A stretch of DNA of 64,000 nucleotides from the NCBI RefSeq assembly GCF_000948415.1, contig NZ_JYII01000002.1, forward strand, positions 62,001-126,000, written 5' to 3'. Source of the stretch: Thalassospira sp. HJ. Its GTDB lineage: Bacteria; Pseudomonadota; Alphaproteobacteria; Rhodospirillales; Thalassospiraceae. The position numbers were made by a program, and so were the translations under genes. Shown here piece after piece: positions 18,795 to 27,974 of this stretch; position 1 is the first letter of the stretch, and each line of letters begins with the position of its first letter. The notes under the pieces are model-generated. The model saw nothing but the letters and a program-made list of their open reading frames with translations, ran no database searches and was not told the origin of the DNA.

Positions 18795-20975
18795 ATGGCG
18801 AAGCTTAAAGTTGATCAGGCAATGAAGCGCGCGAAGGCGCATATGCGCAAAGGCGAAATGGCCGAGGCGCGTGCACTTTACCAAGCCATCCTTGCCGATT
18901 ACCCCAAGAATGAACGCGTCAAAACGGCCCTAGCCGAGCTCAGCGGCCCTGTCAAACCGGGGGCGGCGGCGAAGGCTGGTTCTGGTGCCGCTGGCGAGCC
19001 GCCAGCCGAGGTGTTTGCCAAGCTTTCGCAAGCCTATCAGGCTAGGCGTCTGCAAGACGTCTATGCCATGACCGGGCAGCTTTTGGGCCAATATGGCAAT
19101 TCGGCCAAGCTGTGGAATTTCCGTGCAGCGGTCAGCAGCAACCTCAACCTGCTTGACGATGCCGAGCAGGCCTTGCGTCAGGTCGTTCGTCTGCAGCCCA
19201 ATATGGTTGCCGCCAAAAGCAACCTTGGGGTCATTCTTGAACGTCTGGGCAAGCTTTCAGAGGCAGAGGAATGCTATCGCGCGGTGATTGCGGCCTCGCC
19301 GGAATTCCCTGAGGCGCATAATAACCTTGGCAATCTCCTTAAGGGTGCAGGCAAGCTTGAAGAAGCCCAAGGCTGCTATCTGAATGCGATTGCGCGTAAG
19401 GCTGACTATGTCGATGCGCACTATAACCTTGCCAATACGCTGCGCGAACGTGAACTGCTTGAGGACGCCAAACAGCAATATTTCAAGACGCTCAAGCTGC
19501 AGCCAAAACTGGCGGAGGCATGGTACGGGCTTGGCCAAACCATGGCCGCACTTAAATCCGCGCCCGAAGCGATTGAGGCCTATCAGCGGGCCTTGGCGGT
19601 AAAGCCCGGCTACGTCCCGGCGATTGTCGAGCAACTGCGTCAACAAAGCCAACTATGCGACTGGCGGGCATGTGGCCTGTTTGATCAATACGCTGATCAG
19701 CTTGGTGTGAGGGGCGAGGCGGCCGTGCCATTTCCGCTGTTGCCGTTTGAAGATAATCCGGCGCACCAACTGGCCCGCGCGCGCAATTGGGCGCAAAGCC
19801 ATTTCTCGCCAGCCGCGCCGATTTCGACGATTGAGCCGGCGCCTGCCGACGGGCGAAAAATCCGGCTTGGCTATTTCTCGGCCGATTTTCATGATCATGC
19901 GACCATGTTCCTGATGGCGGGCATTTTGCGCCATCATGACCGGTCAAAATTCGAAATCTTCGTGTTCAGTTATGGCAAAAGCAAAGCCGATGCGAACCGC
20001 GATCAGGTGCTTGAAAATGTTGATCGGTTCTTTGATGTGCAGGACATGCCTGATGGCGAGTTGACTAAGCTTGCCCGCGAGCAAAACCTTGATATCGCGA
20101 TTGATCTCAAGGGCTATACCCGCGATGCCCGGCTGGAGCCGTTTACCGGGCGCATGGCGCCGCTTCAGATCAGCTACCTTGGCTATCCCGGCACACTGGG
20201 TGCAGATTTCATCGATTATATCGTTGCCGACCCGGTGGTTGTTCCGCCCGAACAGCGCGGCGGTTATCATGAGAAGATCATTTATCTTCCCGGTTGCTAT
20301 CAGCCCAATGACAACACACGCGAAATCTCGGCCAAGCCGTTGACGCGGGCCGAGCTTGATCTGCCCGAAGACGGTTTTGTTTTCTGTTGTCTCAACAACA
20401 ATTACAAAATCATGCCGCAGGAATTTGCGATCTGGATGCGCGTGATGGCAAAGGTCGAAGGCAGTGTGCTCTGGCTTTGGTGCAACCATGATATCGCCAA
20501 GGCCAACCTGCGGGCTGCGGCGGAAAAGCATGGTATTTCGGGCGACCGCCTGATCTTTGCCGGTTACATGCCGCAATCGGAACATCTCGCGCGCCTGCGC
20601 CAGGCCGATCTGTTTATCGATACCTTTAATGTCAACGCGCATACGACCGCAAGCGACGCGCTGTGGGCCGGATTGCCGGTGGTGACACTGGCGGGCAAAC
20701 AGTTTGCCGCCCGCGTTGCCGCCAGCCTGCTTTCGGCCATCGGCCTGCCGGAGCTGATCACCGAAACGCCGGAGGCCTATGAGGAGCTCATCCTCAAACT
20801 GGCGCAAAACCCGGACATGCTGGCAGATCTTCGCACCAAACTTGCCGCGAACCGTGAGACCAAGCCGCTCTTTGATACGGAGGGCTATACACGCGGGTTT
20901 GAGCAGGGGCTCGAGCGTGCTTTTGCTCAAAGACTGGCAGGTGAAGCACTTTCGGATATTGCGGTGAGTGTTTAG
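18795..20975 (+). CDS. TPR-domain O-GlcNAc transferase-like (SPINDLY type) protein
   Basis: 726 residues from ATG 18795. About seven TPRs occupy residues 10-310 (repeat units such as NNLGNLLKGAGKLEEAQGCY). The C-terminal half is a GT41-type glycosyltransferase domain: it begins KIRLGYFSADFHDHATMF and contains QISYLGYPGTLGADFIDYI and a late FNVNAHTTASDALWAGLPV nucleotide-sugar site. Predicted to glycosylate proteins or glycans; donor and target are unknown. An upstream in-frame start at 18693 almost touches the tRNA and was rejected. TPR plus transferase mirrors the TPR-sulfotransferases in the same window. Confidence 0.88.
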   Translation: MAKLKVDQAMKRAKAHMRKGEMAEARALYQAILADYPKNERVKTALAELSGPVKPGAAAKAGSGAAGEPPAEVFAKLSQAYQARRLQDVYAMTGQLLGQYGNSAKLWNFRAAVSSNLNLLDDAEQALRQVVRLQPNMVAAKSNLGVILERLGKLSEAEECYRAVIAASPEFPEAHNNLGNLLKGAGKLEEAQGCYLNAIARKADYVDAHYNLANTLRERELLEDAKQQYFKTLKLQPKLAEAWYGLGQTMAALKSAPEAIEAYQRALAVKPGYVPAIVEQLRQQSQLCDWRACGLFDQYADQLGVRGEAAVPFPLLPFEDNPAHQLARARNWAQSHFSPAAPISTIEPAPADGRKIRLGYFSADFHDHATMFLMAGILRHHDRSKFEIFVFSYGKSKADANRDQVLENVDRFFDVQDMPDGELTKLAREQNLDIAIDLKGYTRDARLEPFTGRMAPLQISYLGYPGTLGADFIDYIVADPVVVPPEQRGGYHEKIIYLPGCYQPNDNTREISAKPLTRAELDLPEDGFVFCCLNNNYKIMPQEFAIWMRVMAKVEGSVLWLWCNHDIAKANLRAAAEKHGISGDRLIFAGYMPQSEHLARLRQADLFIDTFNVNAHTTASDALWAGLPVVTLAGKQFAARVAASLLSAIGLPELITETPEAYEELILKLAQNPDMLADLRTKLAANRETKPLFDTEGYTRGFEQGLERAFAQRLAGEALSDIAVSV

Positions 20976-21144
20976 GGGCAGGGGCTATTGTGATCTGATG
21001 TCACATTCCTGACGAATTACTTCCAGATAAAGGATTTATCTTCCGGCGCGATGGGCCGGAAGACTGTTCGTTGCCGACCGCGGGCATTTGGACTGCGAAC
21101 GGGTTGAATACGCACATGATCCCAAACTGCAAGGACTGATGGAT

Positions 21145-22155
21145 ATGCCCAGCGACCGCCCCCTTCCGATGCTGACCCGTCGTGCCTTTTCAGCGACCCT
21201 TTTGGGGGCTGCGGCCGTTCCCTTTGTGGGTCGGGCCTTCGCGCAAACACCAAGCGGCATCCGGTCGCGAATTGCGGGCATGTCCCAGCTTCATGCGATC
21301 ATGGTTCAGCGCGGTGAAGAGGTCATCGTTGCCGAAGCACCGCGCGGGCCGGGTCTGGATCGGGTTGCGAACATCAAGTCCTGCTCGAAAAGCATCATTG
21401 GACTGCTGACGGGCAACGCGATTGCAGAAGGCGCGATCCCCTCGGTCAAAGCCACCATCGGCGAGATCGCGCCATCTATCATTCCCTCGAACGCCACCCC
21501 CGGTGTGGAAGATCTGACCATCGAAGATCTGGTAACGCTCAGGGCCGGGCTTGAGGGCACATCCGGGCGCAACTACGGCGCTTGGGTCAATTCCGACAAC
21601 TGGGTTTCCTTTGCGCTGCGTCGCCCGATGGTCGCAACCCCCGGCGGGCGCATGATCTATTCCACCGGTACGACGCATATCCTCGGTGCGGTGCTTGCAG
21701 TTGCGACTGGAAAAAGCCTGCTGGAACAGGCGCGCGCTGCCCTTGGCCAGCCGCTCGGTATTCAAATCCCGGCTTGGACACAGGATCCGCAAGGCTATTA
21801 TTTCGGCGGCAACGAGATGGCGCTGACACCGCGCGGGATGTTGCGCATCGGGGCGCTGATGCGCGATCAGGGCCGGTTCGACGGCGACCAGATCATTCAG
21901 GCCGATTGGATAGATCAATCAACCAAGGCCCACACCCGCTCCCCTTATTCCGGCCTTGCCTATGGCTATGGCTGGTTCCTGAGCAGCAGCGGCTTTATCA
22001 TCGCGCGCGGCTATGGCGGCCAGATCATTGCGGCCCATCCAGAAAAGGACCTGGCGGTGGCCATCACCTCTGATCCGATGTCGCCGGCACGATCAGGCGG
22101 ATATTTTGGGGATTTGATGGATCTGCTTGAGGGGCCGGTACGTTCACTGGCCTGA
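21145..22155 (+). CDS. Serine hydrolase, beta-lactamase class C family (exported)
   Basis: 336 residues from ATG 21145 (AAGGA nine bases upstream). The N-terminus carries a twin-arginine signal (TRRAFSATLLGAAAVP, cleavage after AFA). The SxxK catalytic pair is in KSCSKSIIG; the YSTGTTHIL segment corresponds to the YxN region. Family members are periplasmic esterases, carboxypeptidases or beta-lactamases; this one is annotated only to family level. An alternative start at 21139 is two codons longer. Confidence 0.84.
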   Translation: MPSDRPLPMLTRRAFSATLLGAAAVPFVGRAFAQTPSGIRSRIAGMSQLHAIMVQRGEEVIVAEAPRGPGLDRVANIKSCSKSIIGLLTGNAIAEGAIPSVKATIGEIAPSIIPSNATPGVEDLTIEDLVTLRAGLEGTSGRNYGAWVNSDNWVSFALRRPMVATPGGRMIYSTGTTHILGAVLAVATGKSLLEQARAALGQPLGIQIPAWTQDPQGYYFGGNEMALTPRGMLRIGALMRDQGRFDGDQIIQADWIDQSTKAHTRSPYSGLAYGYGWFLSSSGFIIARGYGGQIIAAHPEKDLAVAITSDPMSPARSGGYFGDLMDLLEGPVRSLA

Positions 22156-22284
22156 TGGCAGCGGTAAAGTGCATGTAAAAAGGGGGGGGGAGGCGTAGAA
22201 TAAGGCAGAAATGTCGACTTTTCTCCAAGAGGCCAAATCATTGACAATTGTTACTTAGTTCTTCGGGTAGTTGAGCTGGCAATG

Positions 22285-22917
22285 CTAGTCGATAGTAACT
22301 TTGTCTAATTCGGTCTCGCAGCAGTCACGAAAATACTTCCCCATGACAGCCATGTCAGTCAGTGATTGGTGTATGCCGTTCGGGTTTTCGTCAGGAATGA
22401 TTCTCGCTCCGTGATCCTCTGGAGTGTTGTCCATTTCTCGGACAATAGTTGAAAAGAATATGAGTAAGCGAGAGCGCAGAAATCTGAGATTAATCGAGGC
22501 AGAAGTAACCTCTTCGGGGCAGGTGAGCGGCGCGTCTGGAATTTCCGTTGCGATTAACGCGTCATAGATTGTCGAAAATTCTCGTTTACCTATCGCAGCT
22601 GTTTCAAGCCGCTCAGATGTTGCGTTTGCAAATTGCATACATAAATCCCCAACCTCTCTACCAAGAAGGTAGTAACGAGTGTTGGCGAGTTTGGCTTCTA
22701 TTCGCCTATTCTCCTCCGACTGCTCTTTTTGTGCGGAAATTTGAGCTTTTGCGGCAAGTAATGCGAAAGCGCCAGCAAGTAGCCCAAGCGTGCCAGCCGT
22801 CAATGTTTCCCAATCCTCACCGTCAAAGTTGCTGCCGTACAATGCTCCAACCAAGAAGGCAATGAGTACGATGCCCAAAAGTGGAAGACCACTTAGCAGT
22901 TCGCGAATTTGCTCCAT
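22285..22917 (-). CDS. Hypothetical membrane protein
   Basis: 210 residues, not recognised. Two hydrophobic helices (about 11-30 and 39-58) are followed by a charged, probably coiled-coil stretch (AQKEQSEENRRIEAKL) and a soluble C-terminal domain with scattered Cys. This topology (2TM plus cytoplasmic domain) is common among accessory proteins of unknown role. Base composition is more AT-rich than the flanking serine hydrolase and pyrC, and the gene has long flanks on both sides, suggesting acquisition by transfer. No partner gene is adjacent. Confidence 0.65.
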   Translation of the reverse strand: MEQIRELLSGLPLLGIVLIAFLVGALYGSNFDGEDWETLTAGTLGLLAGAFALLAAKAQISAQKEQSEENRRIEAKLANTRYYLLGREVGDLCMQFANATSERLETAAIGKREFSTIYDALIATEIPDAPLTCPEEVTSASINLRFLRSRLLIFFSTIVREMDNTPEDHGARIIPDENPNGIHQSLTDMAVMGKYFRDCCETELDKVTID

Positions 22918-23133
22918 TCCTTCTCCTCAGGCATACGTTTGCATCAACCTTCAATCAATGAGTGTACTAAGTCAACGAATGTAGAAAGCACTAGCTAACC
23001 TAATTGGCTTAAGATTTTTTGCGCGTTTTGTTTGCTATGAGTGCCTGCTTTAACATTCCCAATTCTGTACCAATCTGCTAGGTAACGCTCCATATTTCCC
23101 AAACGGGTTCATTGCTTGCCAGGAGATCTCCGC

Positions 23134-24177
23134 ATGTCGACCAACCGCATTACTCTTCGCCGTCCTGATGACTGGCATTTGCATCTGCGTGATGGCGAGA
23201 TGCTCAAAGGTGTGATTGGCGAGACGTCCGAGCATTTTGCCCGTGCGATCATCATGCCCAATCTGGTGCCGCCAGTGGTCAAGACCGCCGATGCCGTGGC
23301 CTATCGCGACCGCATTACGGCGGCCATCCCGTCGGGGCATGACTTTACGCCGCTGATGACGCTGTATCTGACCGAGGGCAGCAATCCCGATGATATCGAG
23401 GAAGGCTACAAGGCCGGGGTGATCACGGCACTCAAACTTTATCCGGCGGGTGCGACCACCAACTCGGATAGTGGTGTACGCAATTTCGATAACGCGATGC
23501 CTGCGCTTGAGCGGATGGCGGAGCTTGGCATTCCGCTCTGTATTCATGGGGAAGTCACCGATCCGGAAATCGATATCTTTGACCGTGAAGCGGTGTTTAT
23601 CGACCTGGTTCTTGAGCCGCTGCGCAAGCGTCTGCCGGAGCTGCGCGTGATTCTCGAGCATATCACCACCGAAGACGGCGTTGAGTATGTCAAAGCCAAT
23701 GACAAGAATTTGGGTGCGACGATCACGACGCATCACCTGATCATTAACCGCAACGCCATTCTGGTTGGCGGCATTCATCCGCATATGTATTGCCTGCCGG
23801 TTGCCAAGCGTGAAAAGCATCGTTTGGCCCTGCGTGCCGCCGCAACGTCCGGCGATGCACGGTTCTTCCTTGGCACCGATTCAGCACCGCATACTGATGA
23901 GCGCAAGGAAAGCCCGTGCGGTTGTGCCGGTATCTTTACCGCCAATAACACTGTGCAGCTTCTGGCCCACGTGTTTGAGGAAGAAGGGGCGCTGGACAAG
24001 CTTGAAGGCTTTGCCTCGCTGCATGGGCCGCAATATTACGGCCTGCCGCTTAATGGTGATCAGATCACGCTGGAAAAACGCAGCGAGCCGGCCAAGTTCG
24101 CGGATAAAATCGAAACCGGCGAAGGTCCGGTGACCGTATTTAATCCGGGCTTTGACGTGTTCTGGCATTACGCCTAA
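23134..24177 (+). CDS. pyrC: Dihydroorotase (class II)
   Basis: 347 residues, nearly the same as the E. coli enzyme. The metal-binding [10 protein letters not shown] motif lies at the N-terminus; the carbamylated lysine is expected in [19 protein letters not shown] and HITT follow, and the catalytic Asp is in GTDSAPH. It interconverts carbamoyl-aspartate and dihydroorotate in pyrimidine synthesis. ATG 23134 is preceded by AGGAG; the TTG at 23116 is rejected. Followed by a terminator. Confidence 0.97.
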   Translation: MSTNRITLRRPDDWHLHLRDGEMLKGVIGETSEHFARAIIMPNLVPPVVKTADAVAYRDRITAAIPSGHDFTPLMTLYLTEGSNPDDIEEGYKAGVITALKLYPAGATTNSDSGVRNFDNAMPALERMAELGIPLCIHGEVTDPEIDIFDREAVFIDLVLEPLRKRLPELRVILEHITTEDGVEYVKANDKNLGATITTHHLIINRNAILVGGIHPHMYCLPVAKREKHRLALRAAATSGDARFFLGTDSAPHTDERKESPCGCAGIFTANNTVQLLAHVFEEEGALDKLEGFASLHGPQYYGLPLNGDQITLEKRSEPAKFADKIETGEGPVTVFNPGFDVFWHYA

Positions 24178-24199
24178 GCGGATCTCCGAAGACAAAGTA

Positions 24200-24228
24200 A
24201 AAGCGGCTCCATCGGGGCCGCTTTTTTG
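24200..24228 (+). terminator. Rho-independent terminator of pyrC
   Basis: AAGCGGC / GCCGCTT stem with an inner CC/GG pair and six T residues, 23 bp after the pyrC stop. Confidence 0.85.
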
Positions 24229-24237
24229 TCGGGTGTT

Positions 24238-24320
24238 CGTCATTCCGGACGGCGCAGAGTGTCGGGCCGGAAGCTTTATGCCGTGGCCGATAATGGATTC
24301 CCGCCTGCGCGGGAATGACG
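24238..24320. repeat. Dispersed palindromic repeat, copy A
   Basis: About 83 bp, starting CGTCATTCCGG and ending CGGGAATGACG, so its ends are inverted repeats; a second copy lies at 53930-54009. Internal hairpin TTCCCGCCTGCGCGGGAA. No coding capacity; REP/MITE-like. Confidence 0.7.
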
Positions 24321-24336
24321 GGGCAGGTTGTTCTGC

Positions 24337-25230
24337 CTAGCCGCTCAGATCGACAGTGCCCGGCGCGGCATTCAGACCCAGCGTCATGCGATAGCTTTCA
24401 GCTGCCGCATAGGCCTGTGCTGAAATCATCGCCGAGATATTCATCGATGCGCCCTTGGCGACGTTATAATCAGCAGCCGAACTTCCGGGCACGGAGGCCG
24501 CGCGGGAAATGGCGGCCTGATTGGCGATGGCCGCCACACCATCAAGGCCCTGAATGGGCCGGATGCTGACCTTGCCGCCGGTGGCGTAAAGCCGACCGTC
24601 GGGGCCGGCGGTGTAGCTATAGCTGATCATGCCGGCATTGGCACCGGCAAGTGCCTGATGGCTTTCTTCCTCTGTCCGGACAGTGGCGTCACGCGCGCGC
24701 AGTTCCTGCACGATTTCACGTTCGGTCGCGGTCAGAAGGGCCGGGTTGGATGTCGGCTGACGCGCGCTTTCAGGGGTGGCTTCGCGTTCTTGCTGCTGAC
24801 GCTGTGTCGGGCTTTGGGTGTCCGGTTCTTCCGGCGCGCCGCCGTTAATGTCGCGCGGATCAAGCTGCTGGATGATGGTGACCACAGATGCCGCACTATT
24901 GACCGGTGCGGTTTGTGCTGGTTGTGGTGGCGGTGGCGGGGCTTGTTCTCCCGAACCTGTGTTGCCCGCCGTTTGCGGTGACGTCGCAGGCTCACTGCGC
25001 GAACTGGGCGGGTTTGCGGGGGCTTGTTGAGCGGAAAGCGTGCTTGAAAGCGGGACCAGCGCCACGGCGGCTGGCAATGTTTGCGGCGCAGACACAGCCA
25101 TTCCGCCCGACCCGTTGGTCGGCGGTTGGCTCCCGGAGCCGGGCAGGGCGCGTGTGGCTATAATCTGGCCAAGTTGCCCACCACTTCCGGGGATAACCTG
25201 TATTGCACCTGCCTGTATCATGACGGTCAT
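24337..25230 (-). CDS. SprA-related (putative metalloprotease CJM1_0395) family protein
   Basis: 297 residues. The N-terminal two thirds is low-complexity (Ala, Pro, Gln, Ser rich); the conserved core is at the C-terminal side: VQELRARDATVR, then SYSYTAGPDGRLYATGGKVS. In this family as I know it, the core contains an HExxH-like zinc site directly after the VR; here that segment reads TEEESHQ, so the first His is replaced by Glu and zinc catalysis is doubtful. No obvious signal peptide. Function unknown. Monocistronic on the minus strand. Confidence 0.7.
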   Translation of the reverse strand: MTVMIQAGAIQVIPGSGGQLGQIIATRALPGSGSQPPTNGSGGMAVSAPQTLPAAVALVPLSSTLSAQQAPANPPSSRSEPATSPQTAGNTGSGEQAPPPPPQPAQTAPVNSAASVVTIIQQLDPRDINGGAPEEPDTQSPTQRQQQEREATPESARQPTSNPALLTATEREIVQELRARDATVRTEEESHQALAGANAGMISYSYTAGPDGRLYATGGKVSIRPIQGLDGVAAIANQAAISRAASVPGSSAADYNVAKGASMNISAMISAQAYAAAESYRMTLGLNAAPGTVDLSG

Positions 25231-25373
25231 TATAGCCCAACTCAGGGTTAAATGTACATAAGCAGATCAAGGGGATGAAGGGGCGTTCACAGCCCTGATC
25301 ACGCCGGTTTGATGCGGTGGTTTGGCGCGTGGCGGGTAAGGTGGGCGCAAATGTTTCAGATGGTTTGTTGATC

Positions 25374-26219
25374 ATGCGTGCGCCAATTGTTGTTTTGTCC
25401 CTTTTCCTGATGGTTGTGTGGCTGGTTGTGCCGCGGCAACCGGCACTGGCGGCGCCGGATGCCGATTTGTGGCCGGACTGGCAGGCCTATGACCCGCAAA
25501 GCACGCTTGAGGTTGATCATGGTGCATGGCAAGTGGTGCTCGACCGTTACGTGACGGTGCAAGAACCCGGTGTGACCAGCTTTGATTATGCAGCGGCCAG
25601 TCAGGACGGTGGGACTGCCATGGTGGACGCGTATGTTATGGCCATGACCAAGGTCGCGGTCGATCAGCTTAACCGTGATCAGCAATTTGCCTATTGGGTG
25701 AACCTTTATAATGCGCTGACCGTCAAAGTGGTTCTGGATCATTATCCGGTGGATAGCATCCGAGATATTGATATCTCGCCCGGGCTGTTTTCATCTGGTC
25801 CATGGGGCAAAAAGCTGATCACGGTCGAGGGCAGGACACTTAGCCTTAATGATATCGAACACCGCATCCTGCGCCCGATCTGGCGTGATGCACGCATTCA
25901 TTATGCGGTGAATTGTGCGTCGATCGGCTGTCCGGCGCTGGCGCCCGAGGCGTATGAAGCAAGCAAGCTTGATGACCAGCTTGATCAGGCAGCAAAAGGC
26001 TTCATCAACCATTCGCGTGCGGTGCGCGTGGGCGCAGATGGCGGGCTTGTGCTTTCAAGCCTGTATGACTGGTATCGGGGTGATTTCGGGAAAAGTGATG
26101 CGGATTTTATCGCGCATCTGATGGCGTTTGCCGGGCCGGAATTGATGGCCATTCTGGACGATACCACGGAACTTGATATAGCCGATTATGAGTATGACTG
26201 GGCGCTGAACGCGCGGTAA
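25374..26219 (+). CDS. DUF547-domain exported protein
   Basis: 281 residues from ATG 25374, which begins directly at a cleavable signal peptide (IVVLSLFLMVVWLVV, cleavage after ALA); the GTG at 25317 gives a poor N-terminus and was rejected. DUF547 hallmarks: QFAYWVNLYNALTVKVVLDHYP, LNDIEHRILRP, and HYAVNCASIGCPAL with paired cysteines. Probably periplasmic; biochemical role of the family is not established. Divergent from the SprA-like gene. Confidence 0.85.
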   Translation: MRAPIVVLSLFLMVVWLVVPRQPALAAPDADLWPDWQAYDPQSTLEVDHGAWQVVLDRYVTVQEPGVTSFDYAAASQDGGTAMVDAYVMAMTKVAVDQLNRDQQFAYWVNLYNALTVKVVLDHYPVDSIRDIDISPGLFSSGPWGKKLITVEGRTLSLNDIEHRILRPIWRDARIHYAVNCASIGCPALAPEAYEASKLDDQLDQAAKGFINHSRAVRVGADGGLVLSSLYDWYRGDFGKSDADFIAHLMAFAGPELMAILDDTTELDIADYEYDWALNAR

Positions 26220-26243
26220 CACCTGCACAGGCAGGCGGTGCGT

Positions 26244-26492
26244 TCAGGCAGCTGTGTCGTGCAGGCGGGGGTGAGACGCGACCTGTGCGGTCGGTTTTGC
26301 CGCGTCAGGGCCGGTTGCCCAGACATTGCTTGCCAGATCATCAATCGCATTTTCCGGGCGATTCTGATTTACCTGGTCGATGGTGTGACGGACGTCACTG
26401 GCAGAAACGCCGTCATAGCGCATTAATGTCTGAACGATCGGGTCGGCAAGCATGTCTTCGACCGTCAATTCCTGATCAACATAACTCATCAT
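26244..26492 (-). CDS. Small hypothetical protein
   Basis: 82 residues from ATG 26492 (or 26489), supported by GGGA upstream; the longer reading frame to 26552 is rejected because its start lacks one. Sequence is soluble and mildly acidic with a helical core, TVEDMLADPIVQTLMRYDGV. Not assigned to a family. It runs convergent to the DUF547 gene, ending 24 bp from it. Confidence 0.6.
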   Translation of the reverse strand: MMSYVDQELTVEDMLADPIVQTLMRYDGVSASDVRHTIDQVNQNRPENAIDDLASNVWATGPDAAKPTAQVASHPRLHDTAA

Positions 26493-26799
26493 CTCATATC
26501 CCGGTTTTTTTGTTGTGTGCAATATAATGCAATTGACATTCATTCGCAACAACTATTCTATGTCGATGGTGACTTTTTTCATTTTCCACCCTGTAACGCT
26601 TTGATCTGCCTTAAGGCAGGGGCATTTGTGCGAGATTTTCGCAAACTGCGGTACATGGTAATTTCCGTTCGGGGTGTCCGGGTAAAACGGCGTAAACTCT
26701 ATTTGCTTGCATAAAAACCCTGTGGGTTTTAACGCAGAGAACTGGTCTTTTCGTACAGGCGATCAGGCCCAACAAGTATGGCAAAAATAGGCTGACAAA
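26493..26799. other. Intergenic region
   Basis: 307 bp. It contains an AAAACCC-tgt-GGGTTTT inverted repeat at 26714-26730, 70 bp before the DMT transporter gene, that could be an operator or attenuator; no T-run follows. Nothing else seen. Confidence 0.45.
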
Positions 26800-27771
26800 A
26801 TGAAACGTCCGGGAATATGCGAATATGTCCTGCTTGTGCTGCTGGCATTGATGTGGGGGAGTTCGTTCACCTTCATCAAGATCGGTGTGCATGCCTATTC
26901 GCCGCTGGTGGTTGCAAGCGGGCGTTTGGCCTTTGCTGCCCTTGTACTTTGGGGCCTTGCGGCGATCCGCAAATCCGAATTGCCCAAGGGAAAGCGCGCC
27001 TGGATCTCGACCTTTATGATCGCTCTGATCGGCAATGCCATTCCGTTCTTCTTGATCAGCTTTGGCGAGACCAAGGTCGATGCCGGTCTGGCTGCAATCC
27101 TGATGTCGACCGTGCCGCTCACCACTGTCGTGCTTGCACACTTCTTTACCCATGATGAAAAGCTTTCGACTGGCAAGGTTATCGGGATTGTTTTGGGTAC
27201 GATCGGGGTTGTTGTTCTGGTCGGGCCGGAAACGCTTTCGGGGCTGGGGGGCGAATTCCTGTTCCAGTTGGCCATTCTGGTTGCTGCCATTGGCTATGCG
27301 ATCTCATCCCTTGTTGCGCGCAACCTGCGTGATCAGCCGCGCATAGGATCGACCGCCGTCATCTTGACATTCGCAACATTGATGCTGATGCCCTTTACTC
27401 TGATCATTGATCAGCCATGGACGATGGACTGGGATCTGGAAGGTGCGCTTTCGATCATGTATCTCGGCATGTTTCCGACCGGCATTGCCATGTTCCTGAT
27501 CCTGCAAATTATCGCGATGGCAGGGGCCAGCTTCCTTGTGTTTAACAACTATCTGGTGCCAGCCGTCGGCGTTTTGATCAGCTTCTTTGTCCTGGGCGAG
27601 GTGCCGCAGCCAAATGCGTTGCTGGCCCTTGCGATTATTCTGGGTGGGATTGCCGCGTCGCAGATGCGTTTCGGGCGCAAATCGGCCAGCACCGAGGCAG
27701 CAGCGACAAAGGCTGATCCAATGACGCCGGTTATGGAAGTTTCCAAGAGCAAAAATTCAGCGGAAAAATGA
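26800..27771 (+). CDS. DMT-superfamily (EamA) transporter
   Basis: 323 residues with ten predicted transmembrane helices in two EamA halves. The first half contains LMWGSSFTFIKIGVHAYSP, and the second has GMFPTGIAMFLILQIIAMAG. A short charged tail (ASTEAAATKADP) follows the last helix. Likely an efflux or uptake carrier for a small metabolite; substrate unknown. It is not closely similar to the DMT protein at 844. Monocistronic, upstream of gyrA. Confidence 0.85.
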   Translation: MKRPGICEYVLLVLLALMWGSSFTFIKIGVHAYSPLVVASGRLAFAALVLWGLAAIRKSELPKGKRAWISTFMIALIGNAIPFFLISFGETKVDAGLAAILMSTVPLTTVVLAHFFTHDEKLSTGKVIGIVLGTIGVVVLVGPETLSGLGGEFLFQLAILVAAIGYAISSLVARNLRDQPRIGSTAVILTFATLMLMPFTLIIDQPWTMDWDLEGALSIMYLGMFPTGIAMFLILQIIAMAGASFLVFNNYLVPAVGVLISFFVLGEVPQPNALLALAIILGGIAASQMRFGRKSASTEAAATKADPMTPVMEVSKSKNSAEK

Positions 27772-27974
27772 CGGTTTTAGGGGCTCGGAAATCCCTGAAT
27801 TCGCGATAAATTTCGAACTTTCTCGCCCAACCGTGAAGGATAGGATTTGTCAATATTGTTTGTGCGCGACAAACCTGATACTTTCCCGCTTTCTGGTCCG
27901 GCATGCGCCTGAAAACAGGGGCATGTCACGCCGATTGAATCATTTCTGATCAAGCGTTTAAGAGGTTACGGCCT

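Noticed and set aside
21026-21042. AGATAAA-gga-TTTATCT inverted repeat
   Set aside because: Short, AT-rich, without a T-run or clear gene relation; chance is plausible.
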